Assembly: GCA_934141615.1 (NCBI GenBank)
Contig: CAKPCM010000017.1
Span: 1-18,562 of the forward strand
Source of the DNA: an uncultured Bacilli bacterium
GTDB lineage: Bacteria; Bacillota_I; Bacilli_A; RF39; UBA660
Reading direction: 5' to 3'
Length of the DNA stretch: 18,562 nt
A model generated the notes under the pieces. The model saw only the letters and a list, made by a program, of their open reading frames with translations. It was not told where the DNA came from and ran no database searches. How positions within the stretch are numbered: position 1 is the stretch's first letter; every line of letters begins with the position of its first letter. Both the position numbers and the translations under genes were made by a program. Of this stretch, positions 6,888 to 14,020 are shown in pieces.

Positions 6888-8174
6888 ATGAACAGAAAAC
6901 AAAGACGTGAATTAAGAAAAGACAAAAATTTAATAATTGAATTATACTCTATTATTAACAAGTATCTTCCAGATTTATTTGATAAATTTAACAATCTAAC
7001 CGACATTAGGCATCAGTCTTATATCACTTATAATATGAAAGTTATTTGTGTAACTAGATTATTTGGTTTAATTTGTGGTTTAACTTCTCTTTCTAATATC
7101 TCATCTGATGAATTCAATACTGATGTATGTATTAATAATATTTCTTCTATTTGTAATACAAAGTTATCTGAACTTCCTTATTGGGAAACTATTCAAGATG
7201 TTTTTATTAATATTAAATTATCTGAGTTAAAAGATATTCAAAAGTATATTGTTAAAACTTTAATCCGTTCTAAAATGTTTGATAAATATCGTTTTAATGG
7301 TGCTTTTCAATTATTATTTGATGGTACTGGTTTATCTAACCATAACTATAATTTGAATAATAATTGTTTAATTAGAAAACATAACGATGGTAAAACTTCT
7401 TATTATAAATATGTTTTGGAATGTAAATTAGTTGCCAATAATATTGTTATCAGTTTAGACTCTGAATTTATTGAAAACAATAGTATGTTAACTGAAAAAC
7501 AAAAACAGGATTGTGAAACTAACGCTTTTAAAAGAATGATTGAACGTATTAAAAAAAATTATCCTAAATACAAATTCATTATTACTGGTGATGCTTTATA
7601 TGCCACTACTCCAATAATAAACTTATGCACCAGTAATAATTGGTACTATATTTTTAATTTGAAACCTGATAGGTTAAGAGAATTAAATAATTCTTTTGAA
7701 GGTAATATCTTGTTGTTTAATGAAACTAATATTCCTAATTATTTCTTATCTAAAAATATCCTTTATAACAATAATATTTTAAATGTTTTTAAATATGTTG
7801 AAGCATATGAAAACAAGTCTACTACTTTTAGATATATAAGTAATATTGATATTAATGATTCAAACATTAAAGAAGTTGTAAGTCTTGGTAGAAGAAGATG
7901 GAAAATTGAAAATGAAGGTTTTTATACTCAAAAACATAGAACCTTTGATATAACTCATTTAAATAGTAGAAATGACAATTCTATGAAATGTCATTATTAC
8001 TTTATTCAATTTGCACATACTATAAGGCAATTACTTGAACAGGGAAATATTTTAACTAAATCTTTAAAACTTAAAATAAAAGAAGTAAGCGCCCACCTAT
8101 TTAATGCACTTACTTCAACCATCTCAGATCTTAACATTTTAGAAAACAATTTTCAGTTAAGATTTGATGATTAA
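6888..8174 (+). CDS. DDE transposase of the insertion sequence
   Basis: A 428-residue transposase with an RNase H-like catalytic core. Candidate acidic residues are Asp145 in Leu-Leu-Phe-Asp-Gly-Thr-Gly, Asp235 in Ile-Ile-Thr-Gly-Asp-Ala-Leu-Tyr, and Glu341 in Arg-Arg-Arg-Trp-Lys-Ile-Glu-Asn-Glu-Gly-Phe, the last inside an Arg-x3-Glu block followed by Lys as in the IS4-type signature. The N-terminus (1-13) is basic. AAGGTGG stands 10 bases before the ATG at 6888; an earlier ATG at 6880 is followed at once by a stop. The reading frame is intact from end to end. It is transcribed away from the 376-aa gene and towards the DUF421 gene's terminator. Confidence 0.95.
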   Translation: MNRKQRRELRKDKNLIIELYSIINKYLPDLFDKFNNLTDIRHQSYITYNMKVICVTRLFGLICGLTSLSNISSDEFNTDVCINNISSICNTKLSELPYWETIQDVFINIKLSELKDIQKYIVKTLIRSKMFDKYRFNGAFQLLFDGTGLSNHNYNLNNNCLIRKHNDGKTSYYKYVLECKLVANNIVISLDSEFIENNSMLTEKQKQDCETNAFKRMIERIKKNYPKYKFIITGDALYATTPIINLCTSNNWYYIFNLKPDRLRELNNSFEGNILLFNETNIPNYFLSKNILYNNNILNVFKYVEAYENKSTTFRYISNIDINDSNIKEVVSLGRRRWKIENEGFYTQKHRTFDITHLNSRNDNSMKCHYYFIQFAHTIRQLLEQGNILTKSLKLKIKEVSAHLFNALTSTISDLNILENNFQLRFDD

Positions 8175-8223
8175 ATTATACTACATTTGTTCTTTGAAAT
8201 CATCTACTTTTTTAGAATTTTTT

Positions 8224-8249
8224 GAAATTGTGTAAAGCAATTCTTTTTT
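8224..8249 (+). terminator. terminator of the transposase gene
   Basis: GAAATTG and CAATTC pair with one bulge around a 7-base loop and are followed by TTTTTT, 50 bases after the transposase stop. The stem is weak. Confidence 0.45.
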
Positions 8250-8269
8250 GCGTTACTTAAAATACAATA

Positions 8270-8282
8270 TTTGCGAAGAAAA
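8270..8282. repeat. right subterminal inverted repeat of the insertion sequence
   Basis: TTTGCGAAGAAAA is the exact reverse complement of 6829-6841. It lies 55 bases inside the right terminal repeat, whereas the left copy abuts its terminal repeat. Confidence 0.75.
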
Positions 8283-8323
8283 AAATTAGATAAATTTCTT
8301 TTTCACAAATTTTATCTAATTTT
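8282..8323. other. long hairpin inside the right end of the insertion sequence
   Basis: AAAATTAGATAAA (8282-8294) and TTTATCTAATTTT (8311-8323) form a perfect 13-bp stem that can extend by three pairs with one bulged base. It lies between the right subterminal repeat and the right terminal repeat and has no counterpart at the left end. It could be a transcription terminator that insulates the element, or a structural part of the transposition end. Confidence 0.7.
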
Positions 8324-8355
8324 AACTATTTTTATTTATTTACTCTTTTTTACTG

Positions 8356-8363
8356 CTTTTAAT
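8356..8363. repeat. right target-site duplication (CTTTTAAT)
   Basis: Exact copy of 6804-6811, starting at the base after the right terminal repeat and ending two bases before the A/T tract of the DUF421 gene's terminator. Confidence 0.85.
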
Positions 8364-8365
8364 CT

Positions 8366-8390
8366 AAAAAAAGCAATAATTCCTATTGCT
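8366..8390 (-). terminator. Rho-independent terminator of the DUF421 gene
   Basis: AGCAATA/TATTGCT stem with a 5-base loop. On the minus strand it is followed by TTTTTTT, and the stem includes part of the stop codon region (stop TAG at 8383-8385). Confidence 0.85.
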
Positions 8391-9024
8391 CTTCATCTTT
8401 TCTAATTATGTATAATTCACCATTTTTAGTAAAAGCATAAAAAACGTCAGTGGCACTTATGTTTTTTTCTATTAAGGTGTTAAGAAGCCATGTTTTTGTC
8501 TTACCAATCGCATATAAATTATCAAACTCTACTTTTCCGTCTAATATTATTGGAAGTGGGTATGTTTTTTTATCTTTATCATCTTTTTTAAACACGGATA
8601 GTTTCCCGTTTGTTTCTAATATCGCGTAATCTACCTCATCTAAACTTCTTACGTCTTTTTCTCTTAATTGCAATAAAAGATCATCTAACGTATATCTTTG
8701 TTCTACCATGTTTTTAAAATTAACGATTCCTTTCTTTATTATGATAACAGGCTTTCCATCAACAAAATTTCTAAATTTTACGCTTTTTAAAGATATTTTT
8801 GCAATTACTATTTGAAGCAAGACAAGAATAATAACGGGAACTAAGTTAATTAAAAATCCATCTTTGTGTTCTAGTGCAAGTGCTACTAATTCCGCTATTA
8901 AAATAAACACAACAAGATCAAAAGTACCCAACTGTCCTACTTCTCTTTTTCCCATAACTCTAAATATTATTGCTACTAAAACATATATAAAAAGAGTTTT
9001 AAATATAACAATCATTAAGTTCAT
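8383..9024 (-). CDS. DUF421 (YetF/YcaP-type) membrane protein
   Basis: A 213-residue protein with three N-terminal helices (about 5-22, 36-52 and 58-76) and a cytoplasmic C-terminal domain. The DUF421 hallmarks are present: Arg-Val-Met-Gly-Lys-Arg-Glu-Val-Gly-Gln-Leu (22-32), the segment around Asp89-Gly-Lys-Pro-Val-Ile-Ile, and Leu-Arg-Glu-Lys-Asp-Val-Arg-Ser-Leu-Asp-Glu-Val (120-131). Members of this family sit in the membrane of many Bacillota, and their biochemical function is poorly defined. GGTGAT precedes the ATG. It is divergent from 9097-9462, with 72 bases between, and its own terminator isolates it from the insertion sequence. Confidence 0.9.
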   Translation of the reverse strand: MNLMIVIFKTLFIYVLVAIIFRVMGKREVGQLGTFDLVVFILIAELVALALEHKDGFLINLVPVIILVLLQIVIAKISLKSVKFRNFVDGKPVIIIKKGIVNFKNMVEQRYTLDDLLLQLREKDVRSLDEVDYAILETNGKLSVFKKDDKDKKTYPLPIILDGKVEFDNLYAIGKTKTWLLNTLIEKNISATDVFYAFTKNGELYIIRKDEEQ

Positions 9025-9096
9025 AATATCACCATTAGTATTATGTTTTAAATCATATTTTTATATACAAATAATATAATTAATTAGAGGTGGAAT

Positions 9097-9462
9097 ATGA
9101 AAAATAAGATATTTCCTTTTATTTATGGTATAGGAATTATATTAATAGGAGCTCTTTTAACTAGCATTTTATATTACTTTAACGTAACAACAGACAAGTT
9201 AAACTGCATATTTTTATACTCGGTTAGTATATTATCATTTTTTGTAGGTTCCTTAAACTTAGGTAAAGAACTAAAACAAAAAGGCATTGTAACCGGACTT
9301 ATATATTTTGCTATTTTATTTGTCATTATGGTATTTTTATCAAACGTTATATTTAAGGAAAGTTTTTCTATAAAAAATGTAATTTATTACTTGGTATTAC
9401 TTGTCTTTAGCATATTAGGAGGAGTTATTGGTAAAAATATGAAAGAAGAAATAGACGCTTAA
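9097..9462 (+). CDS. TIGR04086-like four-helix membrane protein
   Basis: A 121-residue protein with four hydrophobic helices (about 5-27, 36-53, 64-86 and 93-110), a Gly-Gly-Val-Ile-Gly-Lys motif in the last helix and a short charged tail, the layout of the small TIGR04086 membrane family of Bacillota. That family has no assigned function. AGAGGTGG stands just before the ATG. A TATAAT (9075-9080) lies very close upstream; if it is the -10, the leader is only about 10 bases, so the promoter call is uncertain. The gene converges on tgt through a shared hairpin. Confidence 0.7.
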   Translation: MKNKIFPFIYGIGIILIGALLTSILYYFNVTTDKLNCIFLYSVSILSFFVGSLNLGKELKQKGIVTGLIYFAILFVIMVFLSNVIFKESFSIKNVIYYLVLLVFSILGGVIGKNMKEEIDA

Positions 9463-9480
9463 ATAAGCGCCTATTTTTGT
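9451..9480 (+). terminator. Rho-independent terminator between TIGR04086-like gene and tgt
   Basis: CGCTT/AAGCG stem with AAAT loop (9456-9469), extendable by ATAG/CTAT past one mismatch, followed on the plus strand by TATTTTTGTTTTTT. It spans the plus gene's stop codon, and its T-tract is the coding end of tgt. There is no matching tract on the minus strand, so it serves mainly the plus strand. Confidence 0.8.
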
Positions 9481-10592
9481 TTTTTATACTTACTTATAAA
9501 TTCTTCTTTATACTCATCAAAATGGTCATTTCTAATAGCTTCTCTTATCTCTTCCATTTCCTTAATTAAAAATCTAATATTATGAATTGATAAAAGTCTT
9601 CCACCATTTACTTCACCAGACGTTATTAAATGTCTTACGTAAGCCTTTGTAAAGTTCTTGCATGTATAACAATCACAAGTATCTTCAATTGGGGTAAAAT
9701 CCTCTTTATATTTAGCATTTTTAATATTAATACGGCCATTTCTTGTAAAGCAATTTCCATGTCTTGCAAGACGGGTTGGAAGTACGCAGTCAAACATATC
9801 AATACCACGGGATACTCCCTCAAGTAAATCTATTGGTTCACCAACACCCATTAAGTACCTAGGTTTATCTTTCGGTAAATATAAAGTTGCATCAGAAATC
9901 ATCTTATACATAACATCTTTTGGTTCACCAACTGATGTTCCTCCTATAGAATATCCATCGAAGTCCATCTCAGCCGTTTTTATAGCACTTTTTTTTCTTT
10001 GGTCCTCAAACTCACCACCTTGAACGATGCCAAATAAAGATTGATTAGGATTATTAAAAACCTCTTTACCTCTTTTAGCCCATCTAAGGGTTCTTTCTAC
10101 TGATTTTTCAACATAACTTCTAGTTGCTGGATAAGGTATACATTCATCAAAACTCATCGCTATATCAGAGTCTAATTTATTTTGAATTTGAATTGACTTT
10201 TCTGGAGTTAAAAATAAGTTTTTACCATCAATATGGCTTTTAAACTTAACTCCCTCTTCGGATATATCTTTAGGTTTTGCAAGCGAAAACACCTGAAATC
10301 CACCTGAATCAGTAAGGGTTGGTCCATCATAATTCATAAACTTATTAAGGCCGCCTGCTTTTTGTACAATATCTTCACCGGGCCTTAACCATAAATGATA
10401 AGTATTAGAAAGAACAACTGCAGATCCACACGCCTTTAACTCTTCAGGCATCAAGGTTTTTACGTTTGCAAGCGTTCCAACTGGCATAAATAGTGGTGTT
10501 TCATAATCACCATGGTTAGTATGTAATATACCCAATCTTACGTTTTCATCATCCTTATTATTTTTTATTAATTCATATTTAATTTTTCCCAT
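9471..10592 (-). CDS. tgt: queuine/preQ1 tRNA-guanine transglycosylase
   Basis: A 373-residue enzyme that swaps guanine-34 of GUN-anticodon tRNAs for preQ1. Signature blocks: Thr-Asp-Ser-Gly-Gly-Phe-Gln (94-100), Phe-Asp-Glu-Cys (148-151), Gly-Gly-Thr-Ser-Val-Gly-Glu (217-223), and Gly-Ile-Asp-Met-Phe-Asp-Cys-Val-Leu-Pro-Thr-Arg (263-274) with the catalytic Asp. The zinc ligands are Cys306, Cys308, Cys311 and His337, in the normal Cys-x-Cys-x2-Cys-x25-His spacing. A longer reading to 10637 exists, but GGTGAT stands just before the ATG at 10592, and the promoter at 10609-10637 would place the longer start upstream of the transcript. It acts with QueA, encoded one gene away. Confidence 0.96.
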   Translation of the reverse strand: MGKIKYELIKNNKDDENVRLGILHTNHGDYETPLFMPVGTLANVKTLMPEELKACGSAVVLSNTYHLWLRPGEDIVQKAGGLNKFMNYDGPTLTDSGGFQVFSLAKPKDISEEGVKFKSHIDGKNLFLTPEKSIQIQNKLDSDIAMSFDECIPYPATRSYVEKSVERTLRWAKRGKEVFNNPNQSLFGIVQGGEFEDQRKKSAIKTAEMDFDGYSIGGTSVGEPKDVMYKMISDATLYLPKDKPRYLMGVGEPIDLLEGVSRGIDMFDCVLPTRLARHGNCFTRNGRINIKNAKYKEDFTPIEDTCDCYTCKNFTKAYVRHLITSGEVNGGRLLSIHNIRFLIKEMEEIREAIRNDHFDEYKEEFISKYKKQK

Positions 10593-10608
10593 AAAATCAC
10601 CATTTGAA

Positions 10609-10637
10609 ATTATAACATAATAAAAAATATTTAGCAA
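10609..10637 (-). promoter_or_regulatory. promoter for tgt
   Basis: Minus-strand TTGCTA (10632-10637), 17-bp spacer ending TGT, then TATAAT (10609-10614). The -35 box overlaps the terminator hairpin of the preceding gene. The queA promoter has the same two hexamers and the same spacing. Confidence 0.75.
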
Positions 10638-10652
10638 AAGAACTAAATATTT
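10622..10652 (-). terminator. Rho-independent terminator of the 192-aa gene
   Basis: Perfect 10-bp stem AAATATTTAG/CTAAATATTT (10625-10634 and 10643-10652) with an 8-base loop. The T-tract follows on the minus strand and the stop codon TAG is in the stem. It sits before tgt, so tgt relies at least partly on its own promoter. Confidence 0.75.
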
Positions 10653-11221
10653 CTCTTATAATTTCTTTTTAAAGTTTTTGAGGCACCGTTTGTTACTGCT
10701 TTAACTGTTTTACAAGCAGCATAGATTGTCGCACCACGAACTCTTGATGCAATATAACTTGGTCTAGATATTGTAATTATATCATTTTCTTTACCCATAT
10801 AGTAATTTTGACTATCTTTACTAGTTATGTCTTTATAACTTAATGTATTTTCTTTCTTGTTTTTTTGGATGCTTGCTTCCATACTTAAAGTTTCAGTTAA
10901 AGTATCTAAAAAGCTTATTAAATCATCTATTTTAAAGTTTTCTATTTTTTCCTTAGCTTCTAACTCTTTCATTCTTATCTTAAGCGCAATAACATCATTC
11001 ATATATTTTGCTCTCATAACACCATCAGATAATAATTTCTTTAAAAGTGATGTGTTTTTATATAGTTCAAGTAATACTTCATTTTTGTTTTCACATGAAT
11101 TTTCTTCAAGTTCATCCATTGCAAAATTAGCCATTATTAAAGCTGATTCTATTTGATCTTTATCATTATAATCAAGCCCTGATTCTCTTCTTAAATTGTA
11201 AAGCGTTCTTTTGTTTATCAT
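10643..11221 (-). CDS. 192-aa protein of unknown function between queA and tgt
   Basis: Not recognised. Residues about 20-125 are Glu/Lys/Leu-rich and helix-forming with coiled-coil character. Residues 126-150 look like a flexible linker. Residues about 154-192 are basic (Arg/Lys with Ala, Val, Tyr) and could make an amphipathic nucleic-acid- or membrane-binding helix. There is one Cys in each half (Cys43, Cys170), no signal peptide and no transmembrane helix. GGAGGATAATT precedes the ATG. It follows queA by 33 bases, so the two are probably co-transcribed, and it ends in its own terminator. Confidence 0.7.
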   Translation of the reverse strand: MINKRTLYNLRRESGLDYNDKDQIESALIMANFAMDELEENSCENKNEVLLELYKNTSLLKKLLSDGVMRAKYMNDVIALKIRMKELEAKEKIENFKIDDLISFLDTLTETLSMEASIQKNKKENTLSYKDITSKDSQNYYMGKENDIITISRPSYIASRVRGATIYAACKTVKAVTNGASKTLKRNYKRNI

Positions 11222-11254
11222 AATTATCCTCCATTTAATTTTATATAATTATTT

Positions 11255-12277
11255 TTATTTTATGAACATACAGTCTCCAAACGAGAAGAATCTGTATTTT
11301 TCTTTTACTGCGTGTTTGTATGCGTTAAGTACGTTTTCCTTGCCTGCAAGAGCACTAATTAACATAATAAGTGTTGACTTTGGCAAGTGAAAATTAGTTA
11401 AAAGAGCATCTATACCATGAAATTTATATCCAGGATAAATAAATATCTTTGTGTTTCCACTTTGCATTTTAAAGTGACCATTATTATCCGCTACCGTCTC
11501 AAGTACCCTAGTTGATGTTGTACCTACCGCAACTATTCTTTTACCAGCATCTCTTGTTTTATTAAGTAAATCTGCAACTTCACTACTTAATATGTAATAC
11601 TCAGAATGCATATCATGCTTTTTAACATCTTCGACAACTACCGGCCTAAAAGTTCCAAGCCCAACATGAAGTGTTACATAAGCTACATTTACGCCTTTTT
11701 CCTTTACTTTTTCTAAGTATTCCTTAGTAAAATGAAGTCCTGCTGTTGGCGCTGCTGCTGATCCAGGATTTTTAGCATAAACGGTTTGGTATCTATTTTT
11801 ATCATCTAGTTTTTCGGTAATGTATGGTGGAAGTGGCATCTCACCTAATCTATCTAATATTTCTAAAAATATTCCATCATAAATAAACTTATAATGTCTT
11901 ATGCCATCTTTACCAGCAAACGTACACTTGCAGGATAACTCATCGGAAAACTTAACAATGGTTCCTTCTTTTATTCTCTTAGCAGGCTTTGTTAAACACT
12001 CCCATTCATCATCCCCTAAATCCTTTAGCATCAATACTTCTATTAATGCTCCAGTTTCAGGCTTATGTCCAATAAGTCTAGCCGGTATTACCTTTGTATC
12101 ATTTAATACCAAGGTATCGCCAGGATTTAGATAATCTATTAAATCAGTAAAATGTTTGTCAGCATACTCCCCAGTTTTCTTATCAAGCACCATCATACGT
12201 GATGCATTTCTGTTTTTTAAAGGAGTTTGTGCAATTAACTCTTTTGGTAAATCATAATCAAAATCTTCTGTTTTCAT
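11255..12277 (-). CDS. queA: S-adenosylmethionine:tRNA ribosyltransferase-isomerase
   Basis: A 340-residue enzyme that transfers and rearranges the ribosyl part of S-adenosylmethionine onto preQ1-34 in tRNA to give epoxyqueuosine, the step after Tgt. Family blocks: Asp-Phe-Asp-Tyr-Asp-Leu-Pro-Lys-Glu-Leu-Ile-Ala-Gln (5-17), Asn-Asp-Thr-Lys-Val-Ile-Pro-Ala-Arg-Leu (59-68), Pro-Gly-Ser-Ala-Ala-Ala-Pro-Thr-Ala-Gly-Leu-His-Phe-Thr (171-184), Thr-Leu-His-Val-Gly-Leu-Gly-Thr-Phe (202-210), and Asn-Phe-His-Leu-Pro-Lys-Ser near the end. An in-frame ATG at 12292 overlaps the Shine-Dalgarno GGGAGG, so the ATG at 12277 is taken. Length matches the family. Confidence 0.97.
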   Translation of the reverse strand: MKTEDFDYDLPKELIAQTPLKNRNASRMMVLDKKTGEYADKHFTDLIDYLNPGDTLVLNDTKVIPARLIGHKPETGALIEVLMLKDLGDDEWECLTKPAKRIKEGTIVKFSDELSCKCTFAGKDGIRHYKFIYDGIFLEILDRLGEMPLPPYITEKLDDKNRYQTVYAKNPGSAAAPTAGLHFTKEYLEKVKEKGVNVAYVTLHVGLGTFRPVVVEDVKKHDMHSEYYILSSEVADLLNKTRDAGKRIVAVGTTSTRVLETVADNNGHFKMQSGNTKIFIYPGYKFHGIDALLTNFHLPKSTLIMLISALAGKENVLNAYKHAVKEKYRFFSFGDCMFIK

Positions 12278-12300
12278 AAATTTTCCTCCCAAATGAAAAA

Positions 12301-12329
12301 ATAATAAATACTAAACAAGTATTTATTAT
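12301..12329 (-). terminator. hairpin with T-tract between ruvB and queA
   Basis: A 12-bp perfect A/T-rich stem ATAATAAATACT/AGTATTTATTAT with a 5-base loop; the minus strand continues TTTTT. It could end ruvAB transcripts, although its outer arm overlaps the -10 box of the queA promoter, so it may instead act on a queA leader. Confidence 0.5.
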
Positions 12330-12353
12330 AGTCTTTTTTTATTAAAATAGCAA
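12325..12353 (-). promoter_or_regulatory. promoter for queA operon
   Basis: Minus-strand TTGCTA (12348-12353), 17-bp spacer, TATAAT (12325-12330). The -35 box abuts the ruvB stop codon (12354-12356). Hexamers and spacing equal those of the tgt promoter; here the spacer end is GAC, not TGN. Confidence 0.65.
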
Positions 12354-13352
12354 TTACTTACCATCTTTTGCAATATTTAAGTGCTTATAGGCCAACTCCG
12401 TTACTATCCTACCTCTTGGAGTTCTTTTTAAGTAGCCTATCTGCAGAAGATAAGGTTCACAAACATCCTCTATCGTTGATACTTCTTCACCAATTGAAGC
12501 CGCGACTGCTTCAACCCCAACAGGACCACCATTAAATTTATAGATTATGGTTTTTAACAATTCATAGTCGACTTCATCTAAACCTAACTTATCAACCTTT
12601 AACGAATCAAGAGCATACTTAGTAATATCAAGTGTTATCGTGCCATCACCCTTAACTAAAGCGAAATCACTAACGCGTTTAAGTAATCTGTTTGCAATTC
12701 TAGGAGTTCTTCTGCATCTATTAGCAAGTTCACGTGCTGCATCTTCTTCAATTGTTAAATCAAGAACCCTAGCACTTCTTTTAATGATTTCTGTTATCTC
12801 ATCTTCCGTGTAATAATTAAGTTTAGAAACTATTCCAAATCTATCCCTTAAAGGCGCTGATAAATCTCCTGCTCTAGTGGTTGCGCCAATTAACGTAAAA
12901 TGTGGTAAATCAATTCTTATATTACGGTTAGATCCTTCTCCTCCTACTATGATGTCAAGCGTAAAATCCTCCATTGCTGAGTATAAAATCTCTTCAACAA
13001 ATCTTGGAATTCTATGTATTTCATCAATAAACAATACGTCGCCTTCTTCTAGTGAAGATAAAATAGCTGCTAAATCACCTGATTTTTCAATAGCAGGACC
13101 TGAGGCTGTTTTAATGGATGCTCCCATCTCATTTGCTATTACGTAAGATAACGTTGTTTTACCAAGTCCTGGAGGACCATATAACAATACGTGGTCTAAT
13201 GCTTCACCTCTCATTTTAGCAGCAGACATGAATATTTTTATATTCTCTTTTATATCTTTTTGCCCAATATATTCATCAATTGTTTGTGGTCTAATACTAG
13301 ACTCAAACCCATCTTCCTTTAATTTATCTCCTGTAACTAATCTATTATCCAT
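12354..13352 (-). CDS. ruvB: Holliday junction branch-migration ATPase
   Basis: A 332-residue AAA+ motor that drives branch migration with RuvA. Walker A Gly-Pro-Pro-Gly-Leu-Gly-Lys-Thr (59-66), Walker B Leu-Phe-Ile-Asp-Glu-Ile-His-Arg (107-114), sensor 1 Gly-Ala-Thr-Thr-Arg-Ala-Gly (156-162), the arginine-finger segment Pro-Leu-Arg-Asp-Arg-Phe-Gly (167-173), Arg-Thr-Pro-Arg-Ile-Ala-Asn-Arg-Leu-Leu, and a C-terminal winged-helix part beginning Gly-Gly-Pro-Val-Gly are all present. AAAGGA stands 7 bases before the ATG. It follows ruvA by 14 bases, so the two are one transcript. Nothing is missing for activity. Confidence 0.98.
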   Translation of the reverse strand: MDNRLVTGDKLKEDGFESSIRPQTIDEYIGQKDIKENIKIFMSAAKMRGEALDHVLLYGPPGLGKTTLSYVIANEMGASIKTASGPAIEKSGDLAAILSSLEEGDVLFIDEIHRIPRFVEEILYSAMEDFTLDIIVGGEGSNRNIRIDLPHFTLIGATTRAGDLSAPLRDRFGIVSKLNYYTEDEITEIIKRSARVLDLTIEEDAARELANRCRRTPRIANRLLKRVSDFALVKGDGTITLDITKYALDSLKVDKLGLDEVDYELLKTIIYKFNGGPVGVEAVAASIGEEVSTIEDVCEPYLLQIGYLKRTPRGRIVTELAYKHLNIAKDGK

Positions 13353-13366
13353 AATTTAGTCCTTTC

Positions 13367-13921
13367 TTATTTTAATAATAATTTAAGTGCCTCTTTAACT
13401 TGTTTTTCCAAAGAAAGAGATGCATCTAATTTAGGCAATACCTTCTTAATATCATTAGGCTTATATCCAAGTGACTTAAGCGTTTCAGAAAGTTCTTCAA
13501 AATTATCTGCACTACCCTTTTTATCATCACTAGCAAGTTTACCTTTTAAGTCAAGAATTATTTGCCTTGCAACCTTATCCCCTATCTTAGGGAACTTCTT
13601 TAAGTAACTTACGTTTCCACTATCTATCGCATCTAAAATAGCATCTTTATTATCGCCAGAAAGCATTGGAAGAGCCATTTTACAACCAAGCCCTTTAACA
13701 CTTATAAGTTTTAAGAATAAGTCTTTATCATCTTTAGTTTTAAAGCCATACAAAGTATTTTCATCTTCTCTTATCTGCTGATATAAATATATAATAACCT
13801 CTTCATTTTCTTTATATGAATATGGATTTGCAACATATATCATATATCCAATTCCATTATTTTCTACCACAACATAACTTGTATCAATAATTGTTATAAT
13901 ACCTTTTATATAAGAATACAT
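13367..13921 (-). CDS. ruvA: Holliday junction DNA-binding protein
   Basis: A 184-residue protein. Domain I is an OB-fold (1-63, Met-Tyr-Ser-Tyr-Ile-Lys-Gly then Gly-Ile-Gly-Tyr), domain II has two helix-hairpin-helix motifs (Val-Lys-Gly-Leu-Gly at about 75-79, and Phe-Pro-Lys-Ile-Gly-Asp-Lys-Val-Ala at about 110-118), and after a linker domain III (about 140-184) contacts RuvB. The reading frame extends to an ATG at 13954, but AAAGGA sits 9 bases before the ATG at 13921 and the promoter's transcription start falls near 13951, so the shorter form is taken. No ruvC is visible, as is usual for Bacillota. Confidence 0.96.
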   Translation of the reverse strand: MYSYIKGIITIIDTSYVVVENNGIGYMIYVANPYSYKENEEVIIYLYQQIREDENTLYGFKTKDDKDLFLKLISVKGLGCKMALPMLSGDNKDAILDAIDSGNVSYLKKFPKIGDKVARQIILDLKGKLASDDKKGSADNFEELSETLKSLGYKPNDIKKVLPKLDASLSLEKQVKEALKLLLK

Positions 13922-13957
13922 ATTATTTATTCCTTTCTTACCTTTTACTTCCATTTA

Positions 13958-13986
13958 ATTTTATCACGAACAAATGTTTTTGTAAA
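13958..13986 (-). promoter_or_regulatory. promoter for ruvAB
   Basis: Minus-strand TTTACA (13981-13986), 17-bp spacer ending TGA, then TAAAAT (13958-13963). It lies just after the terminator of the upstream gene and predicts a start near 13951. Confidence 0.75.
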
Positions 13987-13996
13987 TATTTAAAAG

Positions 13997-14020
13997 AAAA
14001 AATAGTCAAAAGACTATTTT
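13997..14020 (-). terminator. Rho-independent terminator of prealbumin-like gene
   Basis: AAAATAGTC/GACTATTTT stem (9 bp, TTTT loop on the minus strand) running into TTTTTTC and TTTT. The outer arm overlaps the stop codon at 14019-14021. Confidence 0.85.

Larger units (their letters stand above)
6812..8355 (+). mobile_element. complete insertion sequence, IS4-superfamily-like, about 1544 bp
   Basis: Terminal inverted repeats of 18 bp match at 15 positions: left CAGATGAAAAGAGTAAAT (6812-6829) and right, read on the minus strand, CAGTAAAAAAGAGTAAAT (8338-8355). They enclose one full-length DDE transposase gene and are flanked by an 8-bp direct repeat, so the element is structurally complete and may be active. 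A second, subterminal inverted repeat (TTTTCTTCGCAAA at 6829-6841; reverse complement at 8270-8282) directly follows the left terminal repeat, but on the right it is separated from the end by a 55-base segment holding a long hairpin. The element lies in an intergenic space and disrupts no gene. The family within the IS4 superfamily is not settled. Confidence 0.88.
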
